A stretch of 64,000 nt of DNA from NCBI GenBank assembly GCA_024236195.1, contig JACKKZ010000007.1, positions 1-64,000 on the forward strand, given 5' to 3'. Positions 1 to 7,710 of the stretch are shown here, one piece after another. The notes beneath the pieces were generated by a model. It searched no databases. It saw only the letters and a list, made by a program, of their open reading frames with translations, and was not told where the DNA came from. The DNA is from Sphingomonadaceae bacterium. GTDB taxonomy: Bacteria; Pseudomonadota; Alphaproteobacteria; Sphingomonadales; Sphingomonadaceae. The stretch's first letter is position 1, and every line of letters begins with the position of its first letter. Position numbers and translations under genes: made by a program.

Positions 1-1
1 T

Positions 2-1054
2 TCAGCCGAACGCTGGAACGCGCCGCTCGTAGGTGGCGCCCGGCTTGGTCAGAATCACCCAGACAACGCGAGCGATCTTGGCAGCCAGGGCGACCGTGAC
101 CTTGTTCTTGTGCATCCTGCTCTCAAGCCCGTCGAGCCATGGGCCCAAGCGGTCCCTGCTTCTATCGAGATGTGTAACACAGGATCGAGCACCATGGACG
201 ATCATCCTTCGCAGGTATTTATTGCCGCGCTTGCTGATGCCAAGCAGCTTAGTCTTCCCGCCGGTCGAGTGTTCGCGCGGCACTAGACCGAGCCAGGCAG
301 CGAGATCACGTGCCCTGCGGAACTGACGTCCCGACCCTGCCGCCGCCAGCAGAGCGGTCGAGGCCAGCGGTCCGATGCCCGGCACAGTCATCAGGCGCCG
401 TGCGGTATCGCTGCGCGCGGCGATGGCTTCGATCTCGTGGTTCATGGCTGTGATGCGCTGTTCGAGTTCCATCATCTCGCCGTGAACCTCCGTCAGGATC
501 CGGCGCATCGAAGGGGTGAGCTCGTTGGTCTCATCCGCAAGCACGCGCGGTATCTCGGCCTTGAACTTGCCTGCGCCCTGATGGATCGCGATACCATACT
601 CGAGACAGAAGGCGCGCATCTGGCTGATCAGCCTCGTTCGATGGGCGATCATCCGGTCTCGCACCCGGTGGAGTGCTTGCAGGTCGATCTGCTCCGGTGT
701 CCTTATCTCTACGAAGCGCATCGTCGGCCTAGTGACGGCTTCCGCAATGGCTTCCGCGTCGATGATGTCGTTCTTGTTCGACTTTACGAAGGGCTTCACG
801 AATTGTGCCGGCACGATCCTAACTGTGTGCCCCATCCCTAGCAGCTTGCGCGCCAGCCACTGCGAACCGGGGCATGCTTCCATCCCGACCAGAACCGGCG
901 ACGCGCGTTCGAAAAACTGCAGCAACGTCTCCCGCCTGAATGTCGCCTTCTGGATCGGTGCATGGGCCGCATCGAGGCCGACAACGTGAAAGACTGTTTT
1001 GCCAATGTCGATGCCGAAGACGGCTGCATCTCTTGGTTGGTTGCGTATGCTCAT
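2..1054 (-). CDS. IS110-family transposase
   Basis: Transposase of an IS110-type element, a DEDD-type recombinase that acts without classical terminal inverted repeats. The N-terminal RuvC-like domain starts with GIDIGKT (Asp about residue 16) and includes KNDIIDAEAIAEA. The C-terminal half carries VPGIGPLAS and GLVPREHSTGGK, typical of the transposase-20 domain. The start at 1054 is chosen because a strong GGAGGT Shine-Dalgarno sequence lies just upstream; an in-frame ATG 11 codons earlier has none. The gene is full length (about 350 aa), and its stop lies at the very edge of the window, so the outer end of the element is not visible. It abuts an IS3-family remnant whose OrfA is missing, so one element probably disrupted the other. 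Confidence 0.93.
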   Translation of the reverse strand: MSIRNQPRDAAVFGIDIGKTVFHVVGLDAAHAPIQKATFRRETLLQFFERASPVLVGMEACPGSQWLARKLLGMGHTVRIVPAQFVKPFVKSNKNDIIDAEAIAEAVTRPTMRFVEIRTPEQIDLQALHRVRDRMIAHRTRLISQMRAFCLEYGIAIHQGAGKFKAEIPRVLADETNELTPSMRRILTEVHGEMMELEQRITAMNHEIEAIAARSDTARRLMTVPGIGPLASTALLAAAGSGRQFRRARDLAAWLGLVPREHSTGGKTKLLGISKRGNKYLRRMIVHGARSCVTHLDRSRDRLGPWLDGLESRMHKNKVTVALAAKIARVVWVILTKPGATYERRVPAFG

Positions 1055-1115
1055 AATTACCTCCTTCTCACTCCGCCGAATGTGCATGGAAGGACAGGCG
1101 GGTCATCCCATTAGT

Positions 1116-2057
1116 TTTGACGCCCGCCGCCAAGCGAGAAGCTGTCGCTCATCTCCAGGCGTACCACGGGATGAGCGAGCGGCGGGCGTGCCGTGTCATC
1201 GATGCCGATCGCAAGAGCGTACGTTACCGTTCCACCCGGGACGATGACGCCGGTCTGCGTGAGAAGCTGCGCGAGCTGGCCACCCAGCGTCGCCGGTTCG
1301 GCTATCGCCGTTTGCATATCCTGCTGCGCCGGGAGGGGATCATGATCAACCGCAAGAAGACCCAGAGGCTCTACCGTGAGGAAGGCTTGGCGGTCAGGCG
1401 ACGACGTAGCCGCAGGCGTGCTGTCGGCACGAGAGCACCTGCTCCGGTTCTGGCGCTGCCGAACCAGCGCTGGAGCCTCGACTTCGTTCACGACCAGATG
1501 GCTTCGGGAAGACAGTTCCGCGTGCTCAACGTGGTCGATGACGTGACGAGGGAGTGCCTGGCAGCGGTGCCGGATACGTCGATCTCTGGTCGCCGTGTCG
1601 TTCGCGAGCTGACGAAGTTGATCGCCCAGCGCGGCAGGCCGGGGATGATCGTCAGCGATAATGGCACCGAGCTCACCAGCAATGCGGTGCTCGCATGGTG
1701 TGGGGAGATCGGGGTGGAGTGGCACTATATCGCTCCGGGCAGGCCGATGCAAAACGGTTACGTCGAAAGCTTCAATGGGCGCATGCGCGACGAGCTGCTC
1801 AACGAGACGCTGTTCCTCAGCCTCGCCCATGCCCGCGTCGAGATCGCCGCCTGGGTGGATGACTACAACCGGGAGAGACCGCACTCATCCCTTGGTTACG
1901 CAACCCCAGCGGCGTTCGCCGCCGAACTGGATAAGCAATGGCCTGCTTCGCTACGCCCTACGGGCTCCGCTACGCAGCCCATTGTTTCAACCGCGCTCAT
2001 GTGCAACAAAGCCGCCCGGCTCTAATCCCAGCTGGGGGAAAGCTGGGGGTCAGGTCA
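1116..2057 (+). mobile_element. IS3-family element remnant, left part lost
   Basis: This stretch carries an intact OrfB but no OrfA and no left inverted repeat. The right end is preserved as GCTGGGGGTCAGGTCA (2042-2057), whose complement starts TGACCTGACCCCC like many IS3-family termini. The left boundary near 1116 is inferred from where OrfB-like coding sequence begins beside the IS110 element. Without OrfA and one end it should not move by itself. Confidence 0.75.
1117..2025 (+). CDS. IS3-family transposase OrfB (OrfA missing)
   Basis: Catalytic subunit of an IS3-family transposase, normally made as an OrfA-OrfB frameshift fusion. It has the HTH_21-like N-terminal part (RRFGYRRLHILLRREG) and an rve integrase core with the DDE triad in WSLDFVHD, VSDNGTE and QNGYVESFNGRMRDE, then the family tail RPHSSLGY. 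Length is about 302 aa. The frame opens with TTG at 1117, which is probably internal to the original fusion rather than a true start. OrfA has been lost at the junction with the IS110 element, so the product is likely not functional. Confidence 0.85.
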   Translation: MTPAAKREAVAHLQAYHGMSERRACRVIDADRKSVRYRSTRDDDAGLREKLRELATQRRRFGYRRLHILLRREGIMINRKKTQRLYREEGLAVRRRRSRRRAVGTRAPAPVLALPNQRWSLDFVHDQMASGRQFRVLNVVDDVTRECLAAVPDTSISGRRVVRELTKLIAQRGRPGMIVSDNGTELTSNAVLAWCGEIGVEWHYIAPGRPMQNGYVESFNGRMRDELLNETLFLSLAHARVEIAAWVDDYNRERPHSSLGYATPAAFAAELDKQWPASLRPTGSATQPIVSTALMCNKAARL

Positions 2058-2088
2058 CGTGATGCAGAGACGTTGGAGAAATCCGCAA

Positions 2089-3474
2089 ATGACAAATGGC
2101 TTTAATCGTCGGGAGTTTGTCGGCGCCGCAGCGGCGGCTGGCACCGCCTTGGCCTTTGGTGCCCCGGCTATCGGCGCTGACCGTTCGCAACGTCCGAATG
2201 TGATTTTCATCATGGCCGACGACATGGGCTATGCCGACCTGTCATGCACGGGGTCGCACCACATCAAGACCCCGGCGATCGACAGCATCGCCCAAAATGG
2301 CCTGTTGCTGCGGCAGGGCTACTCCAACAGCTCCATTTGTTCGCCCACGCGGACGGCCCTGCTGACAGGCTGTTATCAATATCGCTTCCGCGTTGGTCTT
2401 GAAGAGCCGATGACGTCCCTGGATTACGGCGTTCCGCTTGATCGACCGACGATCGCCTCGGCGTTTCGCGCCCTTGGATATCGCACGAAGCTGGTGGGTA
2501 AATGGCATCTTGGCGCCCCGCCGGAGCACGGCCCGCTGCAACATGGCTATGATGAATTTCTGGGGCTGCTGGAGGGCGCTGGCGACTATTTCCGTCATGC
2601 AATCGTGGCCGATGGCAAGAATTTCGGATCAGGCCTTGTGCAAGGCAATGATCCGATTGAGCGGGCAGGATATCTGACCGATCTTTTCGGGGACGAAGCG
2701 GTCCGGACGATCGAGACTGTCCGTAAAGGCCAGCCGCTCTTTATGAGCCTGCATTTCAATGCGCCGCATTGGCCGTGGGAAGGACCGGAGGACCGCGCGG
2801 TATCCGATACCCTCGGAGATATTTTTCATCGGGACGGCGGCAATCTGGCGACATACAAGAAGATGGTCGAAGCCATGGACGCCAATGTGGCGAAGCTTCT
2901 GGCCGCTCTGGACCGCATGGGGATGCGCGAGAACACGATCGTGGTGTTCACCAGCGATAATGGGGGGGAGCGCTTTTCCGAAACATGGCCGTTCGTTGGC
3001 GTCAAAGGCGAACTGCTCGAAGGCGGCATTCGTGTCCCGATTCTCATGCAATGGCCCGGGAAAATCGCTGCCGGTTCACGCAGCGAGCAGGTCATGATGT
3101 CGATGGATTTTCTGCCGAGCCTGCTTGCCATGGCCGGCAAGGCGCCCGGCGCAGCGCGAGATTTTGATGGTATGGATCTCTCGGCGCAACTCAAAGGTGG
3201 CAACGCCGTGGAGAGGACACTCTTCTGGCGTTTCAAGGCGAACGAGCAGGCCGCTGTTCGATCGGGCGACTGGAAATATCTGAAGCTGGCCGGCAGGGAA
3301 TATCTGTTCAACCTGTCGCAGGATGAGCGCGAGCGCGCCAATCTGCTCGGGAAGCACCCCGACCGGGCCGCTGATATGCGCCGGGCCTTTGATGAGTGGA
3401 ACGCAGCGATGCTGCCCTATCCGCTTGCGAGCTACAGCGAGGATGTCTCAACGAGCTATGTCGACAGATATTAG
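2089..3474 (+). CDS. Tat-exported sulfatase
   Basis: Type I sulfatase of the alkaline-phosphatase superfamily, hydrolysing sulfate esters in the periplasm. The start at 2089 follows a TTGGAGA ribosome site and gives a twin-arginine signal (NRREFVG, then an Ala-rich stretch to about residue 30). The formylglycine motif CSPTR has Cys84 as the modified residue. Metal ligands are seen in MADDMGYAD (about 42-50) and TSDNGG (288-293), with GKWHLG at 137-142. Length, 461 aa, is normal. It sits alone between two IS3-family elements with no sulfatase-maturation gene in the window. The substrate cannot be told from sequence; an aryl sulfate feeding the nearby aromatic pathway is only a guess. Confidence 0.9.
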   Translation: MTNGFNRREFVGAAAAAGTALAFGAPAIGADRSQRPNVIFIMADDMGYADLSCTGSHHIKTPAIDSIAQNGLLLRQGYSNSSICSPTRTALLTGCYQYRFRVGLEEPMTSLDYGVPLDRPTIASAFRALGYRTKLVGKWHLGAPPEHGPLQHGYDEFLGLLEGAGDYFRHAIVADGKNFGSGLVQGNDPIERAGYLTDLFGDEAVRTIETVRKGQPLFMSLHFNAPHWPWEGPEDRAVSDTLGDIFHRDGGNLATYKKMVEAMDANVAKLLAALDRMGMRENTIVVFTSDNGGERFSETWPFVGVKGELLEGGIRVPILMQWPGKIAAGSRSEQVMMSMDFLPSLLAMAGKAPGAARDFDGMDLSAQLKGGNAVERTLFWRFKANEQAAVRSGDWKYLKLAGREYLFNLSQDERERANLLGKHPDRAADMRRAFDEWNAAMLPYPLASYSEDVSTSYVDRY

Positions 3475-3619
3475 GACATTCGAGGAGCCTGCGGATTGTC
3501 GTCTAACGATGTTGGTGGAGGTGTGAATGCACTATGTGGAGAACTGACCTTCCCCCCGGAAAGTGGTCCGTTTTGAGAGTTAGGATTTCGGCTATTTACG
3601 GCTTGGAAGGAGCTACTGA

Positions 3620-3898
3620 ATGGCACGGAAGAGATACACGCCAGAACAGATTATCGGGATGCTGCGAGAAGCCGAGGTTCGGCTGTCGCAAGGTGAGAAG
3701 GTCGGTGAGATCAGCCGATCGCTGGGGATCTCGGAGCAGAGCTACTACCGCTGGCGTCGCGAGTATGGCGGGCTGAAGGTCAGCCAGGCGCGGCGGCTGA
3801 AGGATCTCGAGAAGGAGAACCAGCGGCTCAGGAAGGCGGTGTCTGATCTGACACTGGATGCTTTGATCCTGAAGGAGGTTGTCGAGGGAAAGTACTGA
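3620..3898 (+). CDS. IS3-family transposase OrfA
   Basis: The 92-aa DNA-binding half of an IS3-family transposase. It contains a helix-turn-helix of the HTH_8 type (EISRSLGISEQSYYRWRREYG) followed by a leucine-zipper-like segment (RRLKDLEKENQRLRKAVSDLTLD) that lets OrfA and the fusion protein multimerise. The gene ends at TGA 3896-3898. A slippery GGGAAAG heptamer lies just before the stop and in the correct phase for -1 slippage into the OrfB frame. Confidence 0.92.
   Translation: MARKRYTPEQIIGMLREAEVRLSQGEKVGEISRSLGISEQSYYRWRREYGGLKVSQARRLKDLEKENQRLRKAVSDLTLDALILKEVVEGKY
3886..3892 (+). promoter_or_regulatory. -1 ribosomal frameshift heptamer
   Basis: GGGAAAG lies as G-GGA-AAG in the OrfA frame, matching the X-XXY-YYZ rule, two codons before the OrfA stop. 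A -1 slip joins OrfA directly to the OrfB frame, which is open through this point. Frameshifting is the known expression mode of IS3-family transposases; its use here is inferred. Confidence 0.7.
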
Positions 3899-3903
3899 GC
3901 CCT

Positions 3904-4812
3904 TCACGACGGCGGTTGGCCATCGATCATGTGCGGGAGGTGTTGGGTGTATCCCAACGTCGTGCCTGCCAGGTCGTTGGCCAGCACCGCTCGACCCAGC
4001 GCAAGCTGCCAATGCCACCACCCGACGAGAAGCCGCTGACTTCGGCGATCATCCGGCTGGCGCAACAATATGGTCGATACGGCTATCGCCGGATCACTGC
4101 ACTGCTGCGGAATGAAGGCTGGGTGGTGAACGCCAAGCGGGTTGAGCGGATATGGCGCCGTGAGGGGCTCAAAGTGCCGCAGAAGCAGCCTAAGCGGGGT
4201 CGTCTGTGGTGTAACGACGGATCGTGCGTGCGCCTCAGACCGCAATACACCGGACACGTGTGGAGCTACGACTTCGTCATGGATCGAACCCATGACGGGA
4301 AAGCGTTCCGCATGCTCACCGTGATCGACGAGCACTCGAGGCAGTGCCTGGCGATCCATGTCCAACGCAAGTTGAAGAGCGATGACGTCCTGGCGGTGCT
4401 CACCGAACTGTTCCAACAGCATGGTCCGCCTGATCATATCCGCAGCGACAATGGTGCTGAGTTTACCGCACACGCTATACGCGACTGGCTGGATCGGATC
4501 GGTGTGAAGACGCTCTACATCGAGCCGGGTTCACCATGGGAGAATGGATACAACGAGAGCTTCAACGGCAAGCTCAGAGATGAACTGCTCAACGGCGAGA
4601 TCTTCTACACCCTCAAAGAAGCGGTCATCCTGATCGAGCGCTGGCGTATCCATTACAACACCGTTCGACCGCACTCATCGCTCGGATACCAACCCCCGGC
4701 ACCACAAACGATCTTGCCTCGCCCTGCTAAACTGCCTTACGCTACGCTTCAGGCCGCCCAGCAGGGCGACCATAACCGCCGGAACTCTAACTTATCAAGT
4801 GGACCACCCTAA
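3904..4812 (+). CDS. IS3-family transposase OrfB
   Basis: Catalytic half of the transposase, expected as an OrfAB fusion from 3620 by -1 frameshifting. The HTH_21 region (YGRYGYRRITALLRNEGW) precedes an rve core with Asp in VWSYDFVMD, Asp in RSDNGAEF and Glu in NGYNESFNGKLRDE, so the DDE triad is complete. The tail RPHSSLGYQPP is family-typical. The frame is open from before the OrfA stop; the first possible independent start is a TTG near 3916. The stop lies 12 bases inside the right inverted repeat end. The element appears intact and potentially active. Confidence 0.9.
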   Translation, partial: SRRRLAIDHVREVLGVSQRRACQVVGQHRSTQRKLPMPPPDEKPLTSAIIRLAQQYGRYGYRRITALLRNEGWVVNAKRVERIWRREGLKVPQKQPKRGRLWCNDGSCVRLRPQYTGHVWSYDFVMDRTHDGKAFRMLTVIDEHSRQCLAIHVQRKLKSDDVLAVLTELFQQHGPPDHIRSDNGAEFTAHAIRDWLDRIGVKTLYIEPGSPWENGYNESFNGKLRDELLNGEIFYTLKEAVILIERWRIHYNTVRPHSSLGYQPPAPQTILPRPAKLPYATLQAAQQGDHNRRNSNLSSGPP

Positions 4813-4824
4813 TGGGGCAGGTCA

Positions 4825-4955
4825 GAGATTGACGCGTGGATCAGGAGTGTCTCCTGCGTGGATCAAAGCAATCGGTCTTAATGCGGAGGATACGGAACCC
4901 GCTCGCCCTGCCAGACCAAGTTCTCACCCGCACTTGGAAGAAAATCAGGGGTCAC
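4825..4955. mobile_element. possible terminal fragment of another IS3-type element
   Basis: This non-coding stretch ends in AAAATCAGGGGTCA (4942-4955). Read on the minus strand that is TGACCCCTGATTTT, which resembles a terminus of IS3-family elements. If so, the complete IS at 3545-4824 was inserted into or beside an older element whose end still abuts the DoxX gene. The call rests on terminal resemblance only. Confidence 0.3.
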
Positions 4956-5009
4956 GTTACGGCAGATCCACTAAAGCTCGCTCGTTTTGAAGGACCGTTC
5001 CACGCTCTT

Positions 5010-5384
5010 ATGCGTGTCGCGATCGCACTCACGTTTATCTCGCATGGAACGATGAAGCATTTGGGATTTCCGGCGATTGTGCCCGGAGAAGGGCCACCTG
5101 CATTCCCGCCTTTACTCAGTCTGGCAGGGATTGCGGGCATACTCGAACTTGCAGGAGGCGCGATGGTTCTCTTCGGCCTAATGGTACGCCCAGTAGCATT
5201 CCTGCTGTCGGACATGATGGCTGTAGCCTATTGGATGGTACATGCACCGAATGGGTTCGCTCCCGCCATAAACGGTGGCGAGGCGGCCTATCTATACTGC
5301 TTCCTTTTCCTTTTCCTCGCAGCTGCAGGGGCCGGGCCCTATTCCATCGATGCGGCAAGAGCAGGTGCAAAGAGCGAGCTGTGA
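5010..5384 (+). CDS. DoxX-family membrane protein
   Basis: Small four-helix inner-membrane protein of the DoxX family, whose members are loosely linked to quinone or redox stress; no precise function can be given. Helices are visible around MRVAIALTFISHG, LLSLAGIAGILELAGGAMVLFG, PVAFLLSDMMAVAYWMV and YLYCFLFLFLAAAGAG. The frame is open from 4836, but that upstream part overlaps likely IS debris, so the ATG at 5010 is chosen. Homologous-looking residues just before it (LARFEGPFHAL) suggest the original start may have been upstream and was removed by the insertion. It converges with the aldo/keto reductase, 6 bases apart. Confidence 0.75.
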   Translation: MRVAIALTFISHGTMKHLGFPAIVPGEGPPAFPPLLSLAGIAGILELAGGAMVLFGLMVRPVAFLLSDMMAVAYWMVHAPNGFAPAINGGEAAYLYCFLFLFLAAAGAGPYSIDAARAGAKSEL

Positions 5385-5390
5385 TTGCTC

Positions 5391-6377
5391 TTAGCCAAAA
5401 TCCTCGGTGTCTATCGTTCCGCGCATGACTTCTGGATAGCGATGGCCGTGAACCGTTTCCTGGTTGATCAGTCTGGCTGCTTCTTCAAGCGTTTCGGGCG
5501 CAAAGACAAGACCGGCTGCACGGAAGTTTTCGCGTAGGTGATCCAGATTTGTGGTGCCCGGAATGGCATGGACATGATCGCCTTGTCCCAGCAACCAGGC
5601 AAGAGCCAGTTGTGCGGGTTTGAGACCGGCGGTGGCGGCTAGTGCATCAAAGGTTTCGATCAACTCGAGGTTTTTTGGCCAATTATCCTTCGAAAAGCGC
5701 GGATGGGATCGACGCAGGTCCTTCTCGCCCAGCAATTGTGGGTCCTTCAACTCGCCACCCAACGCTCCCCGCGCGACCGGGCTGAAAGCCACGAGCGCAA
5801 TTTCCAGTTCGCGCGTTGTATCGAGGACACCCAATTCCACATTGCGGGTCCACAAGGAGTATTCGGTCTGCACTGCCGCCATGGGGTGTACCGCATGCGC
5901 CTCGCGTATGTGCGCAGACGACCACTCGGACACGCCGTAGGCACCGATCTTGCCTGCCTCGATCGCTCGAACCATTGCACCAACGCTTTCGGCAATCGGA
6001 ACCTTGGGGTCGAAACGATGCATGTAGAACAGATCGATATGGTCGGTACCAAGCCGCTTGAGGCTGGCATCAAGGCTTTCGGCAATCGCTTGCGGCGAGC
6101 AGTCGATCCCGCGCTTTGGGCCGTCAACTATGATACCGGTCTTGCTTGCAAGCAGAAACTCTGACCGGCGATGCATAACCGCTTCTGCCAGCAATTCCTC
6201 GTTCTTGCCAAAGCCATAGATATTGGCCGTGTCGAGGTGATCGTATCCTAGGTCGAGCGCCTCGTTGATAAGTCTCACCTTGTCGTTATGAGGTGGCGGA
6301 TCGCCATAAGCCCAGGACAGGTTCATGCAGCCGAGCCCGACGGCGTTCACGGCTCTGCCGCATAGTGTTCGTTTCAT
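5391..6377 (-). CDS. aldo/keto reductase
   Basis: NADPH-dependent oxidoreductase of the aldo/keto reductase superfamily, a (beta/alpha)8 barrel of 328 aa. Catalytic residues are visible as Asp and Tyr in DTANIYG, Lys in ASKTG and His in FYMHR. Cofactor-binding residues lie near IPGTTNLDHLRENF in the C-terminal part. It is the last gene of the lig operon, overlapping the preceding 114-aa gene by 4 bases (ATGA), so it is probably co-transcribed and translationally coupled. A role in reducing an aromatic aldehyde or ketone feeding the pathway is plausible, but the substrate is not recognisable. Confidence 0.88.
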   Translation of the reverse strand: MKRTLCGRAVNAVGLGCMNLSWAYGDPPPHNDKVRLINEALDLGYDHLDTANIYGFGKNEELLAEAVMHRRSEFLLASKTGIIVDGPKRGIDCSPQAIAESLDASLKRLGTDHIDLFYMHRFDPKVPIAESVGAMVRAIEAGKIGAYGVSEWSSAHIREAHAVHPMAAVQTEYSLWTRNVELGVLDTTRELEIALVAFSPVARGALGGELKDPQLLGEKDLRRSHPRFSKDNWPKNLELIETFDALAATAGLKPAQLALAWLLGQGDHVHAIPGTTNLDHLRENFRAAGLVFAPETLEEAARLINQETVHGHRYPEVMRGTIDTEDFG

Positions 6378-6718
6378 TGCTCTTGCCCGATCTCTCGGCC
6401 GTTACCGCCAGCTTCGACCCATGCGATAAATTCGCGCACTTCCAGCCCGACCTTGCGGCTGTCATCGCGATAGGCCTCCGGATCGCCCAGGAACCGTCCA
6501 GTACCCCACTTCAACTGGTGATAGCCGGTAAGGCTCTTGATTTCACCGAAGCGGTCTTCGAACCCTGGCATCGTTGCACCTTCGTCTGCCAGTCTTTCCA
6601 TCAGCTCGTTGAATTGCGTACGCAAACGGGAGATTGTGATCGGATCGAGCTCACGTGCATTAGCAGCGCGCAGCTCGTCCAGAAGCTCCTTGAGGTCTTG
6701 GATCGACTTCAGCACCAT
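6374..6718 (-). CDS. unknown 114-aa protein in the lig operon
   Basis: I do not recognise this protein. It is a small, soluble, charged protein of 114 aa with a helical N-terminal part (KSIQDLKELLDELRAAN, SRLRTQFNELMERLADEG) and a C-terminal part with FGEIKSLTGYHQLKWGTG. There is no signal peptide, membrane segment or metal motif. The start at 6718 is preferred because it lies 10 bases after the ligC stop; a longer frame to 6829 would overlap ligC. It overlaps the downstream reductase by 4 bases. The tight packing implies a role tied to aromatic catabolism or to its neighbour enzyme. Confidence 0.7.
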   Translation of the reverse strand: MVLKSIQDLKELLDELRAANARELDPITISRLRTQFNELMERLADEGATMPGFEDRFGEIKSLTGYHQLKWGTGRFLGDPEAYRDDSRKVGLEVREFIAWVEAGGNGREIGQEQ

Positions 6719-6728
6719 AATCGAATGG

Positions 6729-7691
6729 CTAGCTCCAGCCGTCCTGTGCCTCAAGGCTGGCGGCAAGCTCGCCGATAACGCGGTAGCAATCGAGTACCTG
6801 CCCGACGGAGCTGTTAGGCTCGCGGCCATCCCTGATTGCAGCGATGAACTCGCGGTCCTGCAACTCGATCCCGTTGCTCGAGATTGCGACGACCGAAAGG
6901 TCGATCGGCTCCTCGTGACCGGTCACCAGATCATCGTAGCGCGCGATATAGGTTGCAGTGTCGCCGATGTAACGGAAGAACGTGCCGAGCGGCCCATTGT
7001 TGTTGAAACTGAGCGACAGCGTCAGGATCTGGCCTGCCACGGTCTTCATCTGGATCGACATATCCATCGCTATACCAAGCTCAGGGTGCTTTGGCCCTTG
7101 CAATGCGTTAGCGGCGATTACCTTGCTACCGGTCATATATTGAAAGATGTCGATCGAATGCGCGCTGTGATGCCAGAGCAAGTGATCGGTCCAGCTGCGC
7201 GGCTCGCCCTTGGCGTTCATGTTCTTGCGGCGGAAGAAGTAGGTCTCGATATCCATCGCCTGGATCGTGAATTCGCCTGCGTCGATCTGCTGCTTCACAT
7301 ATTGGTGCGACGGGTTGAAGCGGCGGGTGTGGCCAACCATGCAGGTGAGGCCGGTTTCCCTTGCCTTTGCCTCGACCGCGAGCGCATCTGCCCAACTGTC
7401 TGAAAGCGGAATCTCTACCTGAACATGTTTGCCCGCATCCATGCAGGCGATAGCCTGTTCTGCGTGCATCTGCGTAGGCGTACACAGGATCACCGCATCG
7501 ACATCATCGAGGGCAAGCGCTTCGGCGAGTTCGGTCCCCGAATGCCGCGCGCCGTACTTGGCAGCGACTTCCGAGGCCTGTTCGGCACGGCGAGAGATCA
7601 CCGATACGATCTTTGCCCCTTCGATGTTCCTGAGGCCGTCGAGGTGTTTCTCGCCAAACGCCCCGGCGCCAACAAGCGCAATTCCTGTCAT
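6729..7691 (-). CDS. ligC: 4-carboxy-2-hydroxymuconate-6-semialdehyde dehydrogenase
   Basis: Gfo/Idh/MocA-family NAD(P)-dependent dehydrogenase that oxidises the ring-cleavage product CHMS (as its cyclic hemiacetal) to 2-pyrone-4,6-dicarboxylate. The Rossmann motif GAGAFG lies at residues 8-13. The family signature region contains CTPTQMHAEQAIACMDAGKHV and EIPLSD, and a C-terminal substrate domain follows with DHLLWHHSAHSIDIFQYM. Length is 320 aa, as usual for LigC. It begins 19 bases after ligB and is followed 10 bases later by the unknown 114-aa gene. Its position directly behind ligAB makes the assignment firm. Confidence 0.93.
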   Translation of the reverse strand: MTGIALVGAGAFGEKHLDGLRNIEGAKIVSVISRRAEQASEVAAKYGARHSGTELAEALALDDVDAVILCTPTQMHAEQAIACMDAGKHVQVEIPLSDSWADALAVEAKARETGLTCMVGHTRRFNPSHQYVKQQIDAGEFTIQAMDIETYFFRRKNMNAKGEPRSWTDHLLWHHSAHSIDIFQYMTGSKVIAANALQGPKHPELGIAMDMSIQMKTVAGQILTLSLSFNNNGPLGTFFRYIGDTATYIARYDDLVTGHEEPIDLSVVAISSNGIELQDREFIAAIRDGREPNSSVGQVLDCYRVIGELAASLEAQDGWS

Positions 7692-7710
7692 TCTTGCTTA
7701 CTCCTGAAAA

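Larger units (their letters stand above)
3545..4824 (+). mobile_element. complete IS3-family insertion sequence
   Basis: This 1280-bp element is bounded by imperfect inverted repeats. The left end reads TGACCTTCCCC at 3545 and the right end, read inward from 4824, reads TGACCTGCCCC. Both continue with a shared GTGGTCC block and an AGTTAG block over about 38 bp. It encodes OrfA and OrfB in the -1 arrangement typical of the family. No convincing target duplication flanks it (GAAC on the left, GAGA on the right), so flanking rearrangement is possible. It separates the sulfatase from the DoxX gene. Confidence 0.88.

Noticed and set aside
3541..4828. Target-site duplication of the complete IS3 element
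   Set aside because: Flanks read GAAC and GAGA with no equal 3-5 bp pair at the ends.
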